DNA from: Chaunax sp. Z400
Taxonomy: Eukaryota; Chordata; Actinopteri; Lophiiformes; Chaunacidae
DNA length: 64,000 nucleotides
Reading direction: 5' to 3'
Assembly: GCA_037577475.1 (NCBI GenBank)
Contig: CM075186.1
Location: forward strand, 5,703,501 to 5,767,500
In this document: positions 37,001 through 45,390 of the stretch, one piece after another
Layout: each line of letters begins with the position of its first letter
Numbering within the stretch: the stretch's first letter is position 1
The notes under the pieces: generated by a model
Told to the model about the DNA's origin: nothing
The model's database searches: none
The model's input: only the letters and a program-made list of their open reading frames with translations
Made by a program: the position numbers and the translations under genes

Positions 37001-38804
37001 ATTAGCTGCTGAATAACACATAAATGACCTGTTAGTGAAGGAGCAGCTGGACTCGTGAAGTCCTTTAAATAGCATTAAACTACTGCAATCAAGGTTTTCC
37101 GACTTAAATGGTTTGACTTCAAGAAGAACTTAAATTTCTTGGTGCTACCTCTGTAATTTAGTCACAATTTTCTCCTTGTGTATTTTCCCAGTCTGACAAA
37201 CACGACTGGAAGTGTCTCGTATGAACTGTCATCCTGCTATATTTGGGATGTGTCAAAACCTGACAACAATATAGAGCATTAAGAGTTCAACCTCAACAAG
37301 AGCAGCTCCTCCTCTTTGAACTTTTTATTGTTATGACCAAATACCAGCTTTAAGCTGCCATCTGTATCATGGATTAAAATAACCTTCTCAGCAGATGGGG
37401 ACCATGAATATATGGTAAATACTTTGTGTGCAAAAAGAAATTCATTCTTCCAGGACTGAAAGATAAGTCAAAAACTTCTCGCATTTTTTGGGAATCATGG
37501 GAATTGTCGTGGTTAAAAATATTAGTTTATTCTGACAAATTATTTTCAGAATTATTATAAATCAATATAATAAGAACCATATTGTGTATCGTTTGCATCA
37601 TGACACTGTTGTCCAATTTTATGACTAAAAGTACAAATACATTTTACATTTAGAACTACAGACTTGGCCATCTTCCTAATAACTCACAATATAATTCTGT
37701 AAAAGCAAAGAGTGGCCTCACCTTTGAGACTTGAACTCTTTCATTATATCCAGAAAGTCATTGTAGACCTGAGGCTGGTTGCCAAACTGCAGTTTCACTT
37801 GGTCCAAGTAGGACAAAGCATCTTCCACCTTAGGGACAGATAGGAGGAATGTCAGTTTCATCAATCAGCCAAACAGTTTTTCTCCTACGCTTACTTTTTG
37901 CAGCAGCGCCCAGTTGTGGTATTAAACAGCAAACATCTTTATGGCAATAGCAGAGTAACTTCACTTTCCAACATCACGTTTTTTTAAAAATATTGTCAGA
38001 CCCTGGGATAAAACAGTTCATACATGAGAATATAACTATTCTTAAAAGTCCTGTATTACAGCATTCTTTTGGTTAAATGCTTCCCTGAGAAAGCATTTAT
38101 GAAGCATTTGCACAGCTCAATGTAACTATAGTTAGACACTGTGCACAAACTACCAGTAAATGATGTCTGTGTATTTATTTTCACAATCTTGTTTGGCAGC
38201 ACAACTCCTTAACAGTTGAACCTGACAAAATGAAACAGGCAGACTGACCTTGAGCCTCTGGAACTGCTGTTGGCCCTGTGCAGAGGCTTGAGGAGCAGCT
38301 GTATGGCTGTGCCCTGACATCACTGAGGGCCCATGGGACTGGACTGCTGGACTGTGGTGGTGGGACCCACCATGGATGGCTGGGCTCGGAGCGTGCCCGT
38401 GCCCGCCGCTGTTCTGGGCCACAGTGGGAACCTGGGAAAGCAGACGATGGTAAAACTTCAGACGTTGTGCAGCAGACTGATTAAAGAAAGATTAAACAGT
38501 TCTTCGGTCTGTATCCGACAGGCACCACAGATCATGACAGCCTGAATTATGAGCATCAAGTGCTTTAAAACTGCTGTATATGACTCTAATTCTCAGCATG
38601 CCGTGGACAAGCGGAGTATACCTGATATCCCTGGGGGACGGAGTACTGGACGCCTGCTGTGGGCTGCATGTTGTCAGACACAGCCTCATACACAGCTGGG
38701 GCTGGCGCAGGGGCCAGGACACGATGCTGGAAAGCTTCTGCGTTGCCAGCGAGGCGCCGCTGGGACGCAAAAACAGTTTCCTGATCCTCCAGTCGCCGCT
38801 TCAT
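24787..38804 (-). CDS. sin3a: sin3a gene, SIN3 transcription corepressor scaffold (20 coding exons)
   Basis: Twenty exons join without a break into 1273 codons including the stop (1272 residues; human SIN3A has 1273). SIN3A is the nuclear scaffold of the HDAC1/2 complex, recruited by MAD/MXI, nuclear-receptor corepressors and others. Paired amphipathic helix domains fall at about residues 119-189 (PAH1), 300-383 (PAH2) and 455-525 (PAH3). The HDAC-interaction domain follows, with [20 protein letters not shown] and [19 protein letters not shown]. The C-terminal Sin3 domain ends in VSPSKAP. The N-terminus starts MKRRLEDQETVFASQRR, as in SIN3A rather than SIN3B, and residues 62-122 are His-rich. 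An acidic Glu run lies in exon 14. No coding damage is seen. Whether it is the a or b fish duplicate is not decided. Confidence 0.97.
25198..25472. mobile_element. TTAA-flanked MITE in sin3a intron 19
   Basis: Begins TTAAAGGAACAGTTCCATAT and ends with the degenerate reverse complement TTTCCCAGAATTTCACACTT followed by AA, so both ends carry TTAA. Inside are TTATGCTAAGCTAAGCTAAG and GCTGCTGGCTCCAGCTGC, known from a very common teleost short element. It has no coding capacity. Confidence 0.7.
26617..26809 (-). CDS. sin3a: sin3a coding exon 19
   Basis: Residues 1132-1196. NLRRIRKYQKGREQ, then CMFKLNSYKMVYVFKSEDYM and RRTALLRAHQ, all C-terminal SIN3 family blocks. The acceptor is AACCAG and the donor CAG/GTAGCT. 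Confidence 0.95.
27020..27170 (-). repeat. (AAATC)n tract and adjoining retroelement-like tail
   Basis: Five to six AAATC units at 27024-27056 adjoin CTGTACATACAACTG and AATGAAATAGTGTTTCCCTG, resembling the 3' tail of a teleost retroelement. It sits in sin3a intron 18. The family is not certain. Confidence 0.4.
27221..27315 (-). CDS. sin3a: sin3a coding exon 18
   Basis: Residues 1101-1132. RWSDYVGRYLNPDSTTPEL then REHLAQKPVFLPR. TTCACAG acceptor and CCCAG/GTGAGT donor, with the last Arg codon split. Confidence 0.95.
27533..27625 (-). CDS. sin3a: sin3a coding exon 17
   Basis: Residues 1070-1100, VMFLRNRGQVQLTVELLDTE followed by an acidic ENSDEPMEAE. TCTCAG acceptor and GAG/GTAAGA donor, phase 0 at both ends. 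Confidence 0.95.
27626..29212 (-). other. sin3a intron 16
   Basis: About 1.6 kb between coding exons 16 and 17. No further exon, RNA gene or clear mobile element is seen. Confidence 0.7.
29213..29386 (-). CDS. sin3a: sin3a coding exon 16
   Basis: Residues 1012-1069. LQHIVSDEICVQVTDLYL, a variable Ser/Gly-rich stretch, then YQRKAEQVMSDENCFK. CGCTCAG acceptor and AAG/GTAAAT donor. Confidence 0.95.
29462..29631 (-). CDS. sin3a: sin3a coding exon 15
   Basis: Residues 955-1011. Completes the split Met codon, then DIEVEDYYSAFLEMVRNLLD, ending [20 protein letters not shown]. It is separated from exon 16 by an intron of only 75 bp. Confidence 0.95.
29979..30018 (+). repeat. (AC)n(AG)n microsatellite
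   Basis: A run of about 13 AC units directly followed by AG units, in sin3a intron 14 close to the exon 14 donor. It is likely to vary in length between individuals. Confidence 0.9.
30064..30640 (-). CDS. sin3a: sin3a coding exon 14
   Basis: Residues 763-955, the largest exon (577 bp). It carries EDAAALIIHHVKRQ, IYHFIPDMLFAQRGELSDVE, an eight-Glu acidic tract, KSKLLFSNTAAQKLRSCDD, LFYVNNNWYIFLRLHQ and ERQIEEEVRERDWEREVLG. The GC-rich sequence leaves long but meaningless frames open on other frames and on the other strand. Confidence 0.95.
30845..31028 (-). CDS. sin3a: sin3a coding exon 13
   Basis: Residues 701-762. EEEWREAQRGFNKIWREQNE, KYYLKSLDHQGINFKQND and KSLLNEIESIYDE are hallmark HDAC-interaction-region blocks of SIN3A. 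TAACCAG acceptor and GAG/GTAAAT donor. Confidence 0.95.
31548..31786 (-). CDS. sin3a: sin3a coding exon 12
   Basis: Residues 622-701. LDVVLETNLAAIRVLETVQ, SAEEQAKFRLDNTLGGSSEV, HRKAIQRIYGDKAPDIIDGL and PIVLKR. Part of the HDAC-interaction region. Confidence 0.95.
31925..32265. mobile_element. Teleost short repeat in sin3a intron 11
   Basis: Contains GATTAATCAATTCATTG near one end and CGACTAATCGATTATC near the other, with GACAAAGAAAAGCAGCAAAT inside. I recognise this arrangement from a frequent fish repeat around imperfect ATCGATTA-type ends. It is non-coding, with approximate limits. Confidence 0.55.
32361..32382 (-). repeat. End fragment of the GGCGGAGGT repeat family
   Basis: CTTCCACCAAGGAGGATATG is a degenerate inverted form of the terminal block seen at 23068-23090. 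It is too short to be sure of its origin. Confidence 0.4.
32574..32690 (-). CDS. sin3a: sin3a coding exon 11
   Basis: Residues 583-621. [38 protein letters not shown]. Core of the HDAC-interaction domain. Phase 0 at both ends, with GTCCAG acceptor and GAG/GTGAGC donor. Confidence 0.95.
32919..33129 (-). CDS. sin3a: sin3a coding exon 10
   Basis: Residues 512-582. Ends PAH3 with KFPELFNWFKNFLG and starts the HDAC-interaction domain with [20 protein letters not shown] and SYQQPKCTGRTPLCKE. Confidence 0.95.
33228..33346 (-). CDS. sin3a: sin3a coding exon 9
   Basis: Residues 473-512, PAH3 helices: VRKALRSAEAYDNFLRCLVI and FNQEVISRAELVQLVLPFLG. The Gly codon at the end is split (GG/A). Confidence 0.95.
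33479..33568 (-). CDS. sin3a: sin3a coding exon 8
   Basis: Residues 443-472, KKPKLLNLKDSSVAEVSKHG then VGTESLFFEK, leading into PAH3. GTGCAG acceptor and AAG/GTGAGT donor. Confidence 0.95.
33685..33840 (-). CDS. sin3a: sin3a coding exon 7
   Basis: Residues 391-442, the basic linker between PAH2 and PAH3: LLSKTTAEKAESVRNDHGG, KKLQLNNKQRPNQNGCQIRR and a Pro/Thr stretch ending PPVK. Confidence 0.94.
33969..34011. repeat. 43-bp perfect hairpin in sin3a intron 6
   Basis: CGCCCCAAAGCATTGGAAA at 33969-33987 is repeated as its exact reverse complement at 33993-34011 with a 5-base TATAT loop. An AT-only tract (about 34012-34090) follows. It is shorter than a usual pre-miRNA and does not look like any known element. 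Confidence 0.9.
34164..34316 (-). CDS. sin3a: sin3a coding exon 6
   Basis: Residues 340-390, second half of PAH2: [57 protein letters not shown] acceptor and GTG/GTGAGC donor. Confidence 0.95.
34676..34770 (+). repeat. tRNA-like SINE fragment
   Basis: GGCACGGTGGTGTAGTGG, GTTAAGGTCCTGG and CTTCAAATCC resemble pol III A and B boxes, followed by CCTGTGTGGAGCTGGCAGG. This matches the start of a very common teleost repeat. Truncated, in sin3a intron 5. Confidence 0.6.
35205..35453 (-). CDS. sin3a: sin3a coding exon 5
   Basis: Residues 257-339. A Pro/Ser-rich linker with YTSPRSPPM, then the first half of PAH2 [20 protein letters not shown] and PDIYKAFLEILHTYQ. The donor GTCGGC is weak but is the only one that joins in frame to exon 6. 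Confidence 0.94.
35588..35882 (-). CDS. sin3a: sin3a coding exon 4
   Basis: Residues 158-256. Second half of PAH1 [40 protein letters not shown], then a Thr/Pro/Gln-rich linker ending AKMSK. CCAG acceptor and AAA/GTGAGT donor. Confidence 0.95.
35883..37721 (-). other. sin3a intron 3
   Basis: About 1.8 kb. It holds a teleost short repeat at 36588-36752. No exon or RNA gene is seen in the rest. Confidence 0.7.
36588..36752 (+). mobile_element. Teleost GTAGTGGAGTAAAAAGTACA repeat
   Basis: Starts TGTAGTGGAGTAAAAAGTAC, contains AAGTACATCAAAATTGTACT and ends CATTCCATCACTGG. Both blocks are typical of one frequent fish short element. A partial inverted relative lies at 44637-44710. Non-coding. Confidence 0.6.
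37722..37828 (-). CDS. sin3a: sin3a coding exon 3
   Basis: Residues 123-158, first half of PAH1: VEDALSYLDQVKLQFGNQPQ, VYNDFLDIMKEFKSQ. The acceptor is CCCTAAG and the donor AAAG/GTGAGG. The last Ser codon is split. Confidence 0.95.
38249..38431 (-). CDS. sin3a: sin3a coding exon 2
   Basis: Residues 62-122. A low-complexity His/Ser/Pro/Gly segment (HGHAPSPAIHGGSHHHSPAV and HSHTAAP) followed by GQQQFQRLK just before PAH1. In frame at both ends (phase 0). Confidence 0.93.
38622..38804 (-). CDS. sin3a: sin3a coding exon 1 (start codon exon)
   Basis: Residues 1-61. MKRRLEDQETVFASQRR matches the SIN3A N-terminus, followed by HRVLAPAPAPAVYEAVSDNM and VQYSVPQGYQ. The exon continues 22 bp upstream as leader to a CTCAG acceptor at 38827-38829. 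That leader part has no in-frame stop, so the start rests on family similarity. Confidence 0.92.
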
Positions 38805-38826
38805 TATGAACTCATATTCGTAAGAG

Positions 38827-40879
38827 CTGAGATACCTATAGGGATACGGTACATATGGACTTTATTTCAGAGATGTCTGTCAAGTTGTCAGAATCCATTA
38901 AATCAGCCGCTTGATTTCCTTCAGTGATGCTGAGGAACATGTGGAAATCATTTTTTTAAATTTATGGATACACACACAGCACCAGGAAACTAGCCATTTC
39001 TGATGTTTCGCATAAGAAGAAAATTATTAAATGGGCTCTGTCCATGAAAGATCCAATGCTTTTAGCAGCGAAAAGTTGCCCGGGGGTTTACAGAGACCAT
39101 GTTCTTGCATTGATTTACTAACCTGTGACAGTGCATGCCAGTTTTAGTTTGTTATACTTTTAAGATCTCTTTTCTCAGGAACTTGCCAAAGTTACCATGA
39201 CAGAAGATCTTTATTATTGCAGACTGACTTCAAAGTGTATGATTACAATTTTTTTTTTAACTTCCTGATGTCCTGAGCCTCTTAACCAGTACTGACTCTA
39301 GGTAATTTGCAATGTGAAAATAAAGAAATAACAAGGATTTGCACAAATAAAAGGTCTTGATACTAACATTGGCTTGATGGAACATCTCAGATGAGGGTTT
39401 CCAAAGTATAACTAAAAACAAAAAATATATGTATATTTGTACACATTGTCCATGTAGCAGAGAGGTACCTTTTTATATCTGGGGAATTTTGATCATTTCT
39501 TTTTTTTATTTCGAAACGTGAGCTTTTTCTCAGATGTGCAATTAACAATAATTATACTTCACAGGGATAACTTAAATAACTTTTTTGTCCTTTTCGATGA
39601 AATGCATCCGTGGTGGTGAGTTAAAGCCTACTAAAATAAAATTGGATTATTATACATTTCACTCTCCTGGTTAAAAAGAACAGTCATTAATTTAAGACTT
39701 GTGTTCTGCATAAAGCTGGATCAAGTTTCAACTATTCTGAACAACATCAGACATACTTTATGAATACCCTGCCGACAGTTTAGGGTGTATATGATAGAGC
39801 AAGTGTTTAGAGCACAAAGTTACACTAACAAGATTACAGATTTCCCTCAGTTGCTTTCTTATACGGTAAAAGAAGTTCACATATCTAAAGTGCATCTAAA
39901 TGTGAACATTCACCGAATTTAAAACTTAAATTCTCCGTAGTAGCCAATGAAATGCTAACAGCTTACGTCACCGATGCAACAAACAGGTGCTGTACGAACG
40001 TGGGAGTCAGTCTGCCATTCACAACTTCCTCAAGACAGCAACAACTCCTAAGCATCTGAATGAATGACGTTATCGAAAGACAAAGCTTGAAACTCGAAAG
40101 GGGGAGAATAAATTACGTTTTGAGACGCGAATATCTGGCAAAAGTGACACCATGACGGTCAACCTGAAGTGCCCGTGTACTAGTAACGCTTGGTGACTGC
40201 TTGAACTGAGCTTTCCAAGAAAACACTTAAGATTCCTCATATAATATGTACTTAAGCTTCAATTACTGTAGTAACGTTTTAATCAGGAAGAGGTAAATAT
40301 GTTAAAATAGTATTGGCTGCGATCGCCGTTAGCTACCAACAGCGATTCACCATCCCCTTTATGGCCTGGAAATACAAGCCCCGACCTCGAGTTACAGCGC
40401 GACGCTTTCTCCACGCCCGCCATTTAGAGCGTGGCGCTGGAGCGCAGCAAATTTCACTCCATTTCAAACAGGTAAGCACCAAAAGTAGCTGACTTTTTGG
40501 CCGTCTGACTACCCACGCATCTCAAAGTACATCAAAGCGTTTTTTATCTATTAGCTACGCAGATGAGTCGTTATGTCGCCAGGGGCTATGAGCTGCCACT
40601 TAGCTGCTAGCTAATGTAAACAACATGAGCTGCCCAACACCGAGCACCGTCCGGGACTAGCAGGGAAGCACATGCAGCTAACCATTAGCGATCTGGTTCG
40701 CTGAATGCTCAAACAGAAAGCAAACATTATTTATCCATTTTCACATTAGTTATATCTAGTTAGGAGTGAGTGACAAGCAAACAAACGTAGGTTCCCCGTG
40801 TGGTTTACTTAAAATGTCTACTAACGGCAGGTATGTAGCTAGCTGTATTAGCTTGCTGAATGAATTCAGCTGAACTCAC
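38827..40879 (-). other. sin3a intron 1 (leader intron)
   Basis: About 2 kb between the proposed non-coding first exon and the start-codon exon. Mostly AT-rich. The part 40370-40480 is CpG-richer and carries a + strand first-exon-like structure (see findings). Confidence 0.5.
40417..40473 (+). promoter_or_regulatory. YY1-like motif and + strand splice donor
   Basis: CCGCCATTT (40417-40425) matches the YY1 core, in CpG-rich sequence. It is followed at 40469-40477 by CAG/GTAAGC, a strong donor on the strand opposite sin3a. It could be the first exon of a divergent non-coding transcript. No ORF or downstream exon was identified. Confidence 0.35.
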
Positions 40880-41095
40880 CCCTCTCCAAAAGAGCAAGCT
40901 GTAGATCCCAATGATGCTTTGATAATCCGTTATTTGTTGGTTGACCGCTAGCCGGAAAAGATACTAAAGGTGCTAAAACCAACTTATTAATGGATTGTGA
41001 TTTTAAGTAAACAATTCAAGCTACAGCAAAGTGAAAATCTCCCCGATAGAGGAAAACAATCTCCGTTCGCTTAGCTGTCGAGGGAGGCGGAGTTT
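40880..41095 (-). other. sin3a: Proposed non-coding first exon of sin3a
   Basis: Read on the minus strand, this stretch ends in GGAGAGGG/GTGAGTT, an excellent donor at 40879-40873, and lies directly downstream of a GC box and inverted CCAAT box. It would splice to the acceptor at 38827. The start site is a guess. Confidence 0.45.
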
Positions 41096-41125
41096 TTAGA
41101 TCTGATCCCACCCGTGACATTCGCT

Positions 41126-41164
41126 ATTGGTCAATTCGTTCAGAGGATCCACAAATGGGCGGGG
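41126..41164 (-). promoter_or_regulatory. sin3a core promoter elements
   Basis: On the minus strand a GC box CCCCGCCC (41164-41157) precedes a CCAAT box (41130-41126), about 30-60 bp upstream of the proposed first exon. No TATA box is seen, as expected for a housekeeping corepressor gene. Confidence 0.5.
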
Positions 41165-41179
41165 AGACGGATAGGGGTT

Positions 41180-43230
41180 GTGAAACGGAACTGTCAATCA
41201 AGGCTTCATCGAACAGCACGCCCATTTTAACTTGAAGCGCGACAATGCCAGCAGCAAAGAGACTCCCGCTTGTATTACGGTATGTGTGGACAGTGTAACA
41301 TTTTAGGTAACTGGATGAATGTGGTGTAAGCCCTCGAGCAATGCACATCCGTCATGTCTTCAAAAGACACTTTGTTTGTTTATTGACTATTGAAGAATTG
41401 ACATTCCTTTTTGAACATTGTTTTCTTGCAAGACCATATATTATCCTGCACAATTCCTACACACACACCCACACACACACTACACAACAGAGACACGTTA
41501 CTGATATACGTTTTTATACTTCTGCAATAATAACAAAATAGGTTGGATCATGTACATACTAGTAGGCTATGGAACATTTAATTTACAGACTTTAATAGTC
41601 CGGCAACTATTATTATTGTGTATTGCTTATGTAAGAATATATTTCCTCTGAGAGTGAAACATCAGGATCTATTTTTTTTCCTAAAGTTAAGTCAGTTTTA
41701 TTTATGTACCTCAAAATCACAAATCTCTTTAAAAAAAAGACAAATTGCTAATATGTAATAAACTATACTTACAGTCTTTATCTCTGTTTGCTCAATAATA
41801 AACACAAATACTGATCACTTGCAAAACCATAGCTACAACTGTGATATTTGTGTTATATTGTGTGTATACTGTATATACACACCTGTAAATTCATGGCCTG
41901 AATAACCTATTTACTGTTGGGCCTCTGTTCTTTCCATGTTTCCTTAATGCACAATGCACAATGCACACAGTGCACTATAGATAGTAACTTCATCATATTT
42001 TGCACAAAGACACGGCAAACAACTAGTACTCCTATACTGGAATATTACATGGCTGCAACTGTTCACCTAATTCGTGGTAATATGATGACACAATTTTATT
42101 TTTAGGAAAATTCACTGTGTGATAACACAACATAAATTAGACAGCACTCAGATAGTGCAAACCTCTGCCAAGGCAGCTCAATATCCCCATTATGTCAAGA
42201 AACAGGCCCATGATAGTTTGATGCTTATAATATGACTTGTTGACCATTAAAACAGAATTTGCAATCATATTGGTATCATTATTAGTTTATGTGTAATTGA
42301 CAAAAAGGTCCAAAAGGCCATGTTCAAAAAAGTAGAAAAAAAATCCTGACTCCACCCTTTTATCTAGATACACTCCAAAATTTAACAGGTTCTTCCCTGT
42401 CATATGCCCAACCATTCAAATAAGTTTCATGAAAGCCATCAAAGTTTTAGACTAATCCTGCAAACAGCACAGACTAACAGTGTTGTTTGTCTGCGACTAT
42501 AAAGGATAATGCAGCTACTATCAGGTATGTCTCGCAGGTTCCCATTGATCATGGTTGGACCAACTGCTGTGCTCCTAGTTGATGCCCACTAATACAATTA
42601 AGATTACTAATCATATTTTTCTTGTACTTGTTTAGTTTACTTATACTTGTTTAGTTATTGTATTAGTTATTATAAATACTACTATTTGCAATATTTCTGC
42701 TGTTGTAGCTATTGTTATTGTTGTTGCTGCACATTTCTCCTCTTTTTCCCCCTGATATCTCTCAAAAAGGATGGTCAGGGCAGATGGCCACTGTCGCTAC
42801 GTACTTGGTCGTGGGGCAATGTTGGGTCTCTGTAGAATAAAGTGTATGATGAGACCTGCTGTTTTGGAAGTCATGGGGAAACTTTTGTTGTGATTTCGTG
42901 CAATATTGATAAAAATAGAAGACATAGGGTTTCTCTGCACCAGGATTATGTATTAATGCATTGCATTAGTATAGTTTTGAAAAAAAAAATTTAATCAACA
43001 ATTAACACAGACACGCAGGACACCTGGGACTTTGTGGATCCCGTGGCAGCTGTTGATTTTGCTAATCCAACCTTATATACATCTGTGTATATAAAGTGAT
43101 GCTAATTTCAACAATAGACAAAGCACCTTTCCATACCAATAAAAAAAATACACAATATCTGCCGGACTTACACTAACAATGCAGGATACAGCAAATCTCA
43201 TTGGATACATTTAAAGTTTGATTTTCTTAT
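41180..43230. other. Intergenic, AT-rich, no gene seen
   Basis: Contains a short AC-rich tract at 41459-41480, a triple ATGCACA repeat near 41949 and a repeat copy at 42338-42475. No exon is supported. Confidence 0.6.
42338..42475 (+). repeat. Dispersed teleost repeat, copy 3
   Basis: CCTGACTCCACCCTTTTATC, ACACTCCAAAATTTAACAGG, TTCTTCCCTGTCATATGCCC and AAGTTTCATGAAAG align closely with the copy at 5024-5165. Confidence 0.7.
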
Positions 43231-43239
43231 ATACTGAAT

Positions 43240-44560
43240 GAGCGCTATCGGCGGAGCTATCTACTTCCTGGAATTAGCTGTCACGTGACTTTGAAGGAGG
43301 GCGTCTGCCTTTGCACTTGCGTCCATCCTCTTTGTGCACATAACCAATCATTGCATGCATTCGTCTTTACAAATCCCAAAAAGGTGGAACTTCCAAAATA
43401 AACCATCGCCCACGACAGGCGGAGCTGTAAGACCAGCCCGGGATTCCTTCTTCCAACCCGGGCGGAGGACTGAAGAGGAGGTTCGGTGCACACACTCACA
43501 GTCCTCCACCAGCCCGACTTATTTCCCCCACATAATTACGCGCCTCTTTGCAATCGATTTGCATGGGTTTACCGCGCAATACATAAACTGTTTTTAAAAA
43601 AAAACTTTTGTGCAAAAGCATGCAACATAACGCAGTGTGGGCTGTGGAGATCCCCACAACACCGAACTACACGGTTAGGAGGGTCAGCCAACCCGCGTCA
43701 CAGCGTCCGTCGACGTGGGTATTTTGCAGGCTGCACACTCCAAACAAAAGGTCCGCGACACTAAAACGCATCATCTGGTGTTTTTCGCTTTGCTGATCAG
43801 GCTCGGTGAAGTAGGGCCTAGGCGGATATACACCGCATCTTTCTCGGCGACAAGAGCTAATCCAGTTGCCCTTACTAAACAATGCCAAAGTCAAACGAAA
43901 CGGGAACTACTGTGTCGCTTTATGGAAACATCCGCATGGCAGAGCAACGCCATTCTCCGCGTTCCCGAGGAGAAACGCAGCCTAATTTTAATGCAATAGA
44001 GGACGATCGCAGCCTTAAATCATATTCTTTGTTTACTTGGATAGTCGGGAGTAAAATGTCTAACCACAACAACTCCCTCCCCCTACAGATCCATTAGCGT
44101 TACATGCTCACACAACGCTGCAGACCAAATGTTTCGCTTCCAGGCAGCGTCATGCCTCCGATTCTCACCACACAGCCCGAGGGGAGATTGTTTACTAGCC
44201 GAAAAAATGACGACCTGCACATTTGGTCATCTACCACGTTATGTTTCTGGCTAGCCATTTACGACCATATAAAAACCTCCTTCATTTAATCTTAACGAAC
44301 AAAAGGCGCGATTGGGCACTAAACCCTTTCCCATTCGATACAACAGTCGTTCACATGTTAAAGCAGCATTACTGGAAATATTATTTACTTTAACCAGCTG
44401 TTACATACCCAGGAAAAAGACTCCTCACTCCGGATTCGTGTTCGTAACAAAATAGTTGGAAACGCCCCCCTCCGTTGGCATTGGCGCATACTACAGTACA
44501 CGTCATTTTATTTTAAATATCACCCGCTAAAACCGAGGACGCGCCTGCGAAACAGCAGCA
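43240..44560. promoter_or_regulatory. Unassigned CpG-rich island
   Basis: This stretch has many CpG dinucleotides (for example GCGTCCGTCGACGTG near 43700), unlike its AT-rich flanks. It includes a perfect E-box palindrome. It lies 2-3.5 kb upstream of the sin3a promoter and more than 5 kb from the ptpn9 stop. No protein frame or spliced exon is convincing. It may be an alternative promoter or a non-coding RNA start. Confidence 0.5.
43280..43289. promoter_or_regulatory. GTCACGTGAC palindrome
   Basis: A 10-bp perfect palindrome around the CACGTG E-box, the optimal core for USF/TFE3/MYC-type bHLH-zip factors. It lies at the left edge of the CpG-rich island. Confidence 0.6.
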
Positions 44561-44636
44561 TCAAATCTCTGCAGGCATGACCATCATCAAAACTTAACAT
44601 CTTTACAGCTGAAGAAAACGACTGGGGAGAGTTCTG

Positions 44637-44710
44637 GAAATAAGCAAGTACATTTACTCAAGTTCTGTACTTAAATACCTCTTCTACTCCAGTGTACTTT
44701 TTATTTCCTA
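44637..44710 (-). repeat. Partial inverted copy of the AAAGTACA repeat
   Basis: AGCAAGTACATTTACTCAAG, TTCTGTACTTAAATACC and TTCTACTCCAGTGTACTTTT are the inverted relative of blocks at 36588-36752. Truncated. Confidence 0.5.
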
Positions 44711-45029
44711 GGGTTTTTGACAGCTGCCAGTAACTGGGCAGATTTATATTCCAACAAAACATGGCAATACCAAATACAATATGATGCATTGCTCTAATTA
44801 AACCACTCAATAATATGTTGTTCATGTATGTTCATGGCTCATAAATAATACAATAAGATAAATAAGATAAAACAAGCCTTTATTGGTTCCCAGGGAGAAT
44901 ATTTGGTTGTTATTGTAGCGCGACAGAAATAAGTAGGCCTACAAACAAAGTAACAAGTTAATAAGAGGTATATCAGACTGTAATAAGGGTAGAAGAAAAA
45001 AAAGAAATCATACAAGAGAAATGCTAAAC

Positions 45030-45390
45030 CAGTGTCTTCTTTTAAATCATATTTGAAGACACTTTTGTATCGAAAAGGCTTTCTCATAACTCTTTTTAAG
45101 TTTTTAGGTATATTTTGAATGATGCACCACATTGTGCTACACGCAAGTCTTACAATGCCCCAATTTAACCCACTTGTTTTCACATTTTATCCTTGTGTTT
45201 CATTTATGGTTTAATGATCCCTGGTTTTAACGTCTATCCCCCTTTTATTCCCTATGCCATCCTGTTTTAGTCGTACATTATTGAATTCTTTATTTTTGGG
45301 TTTATGTTTGTTTGAAATCTTTTGTTGTAATGTTGGTTTTGATAAGTGCTACAGAAATAAAATCTATGATGTATTATCATTATTAAAGAC
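45030..45390 (+). mobile_element. LINE 3' end fragment
   Basis: The + strand reads SSFKSYLKTLLYRKGF, the C-terminal motif of LINE ORF2 proteins of the L2/Rex-like type. It then has AT-rich 3' sequence, AAGTGCTACAGAAATAAAAT and a TATTATCATTATTA tail. 5'-truncated and dead. Confidence 0.6.

Noticed and set aside
41459..41480. CRISPR-like or structured array
   Set aside because: It is a simple AC-rich microsatellite. No spaced repeats of CRISPR type occur anywhere in the window, as expected for animal DNA.
43281..44289. Several 60-95 codon frames in the CpG-rich island
   Set aside because: CpG-rich DNA lacks stop codons by composition. None has a family match or a splice structure.
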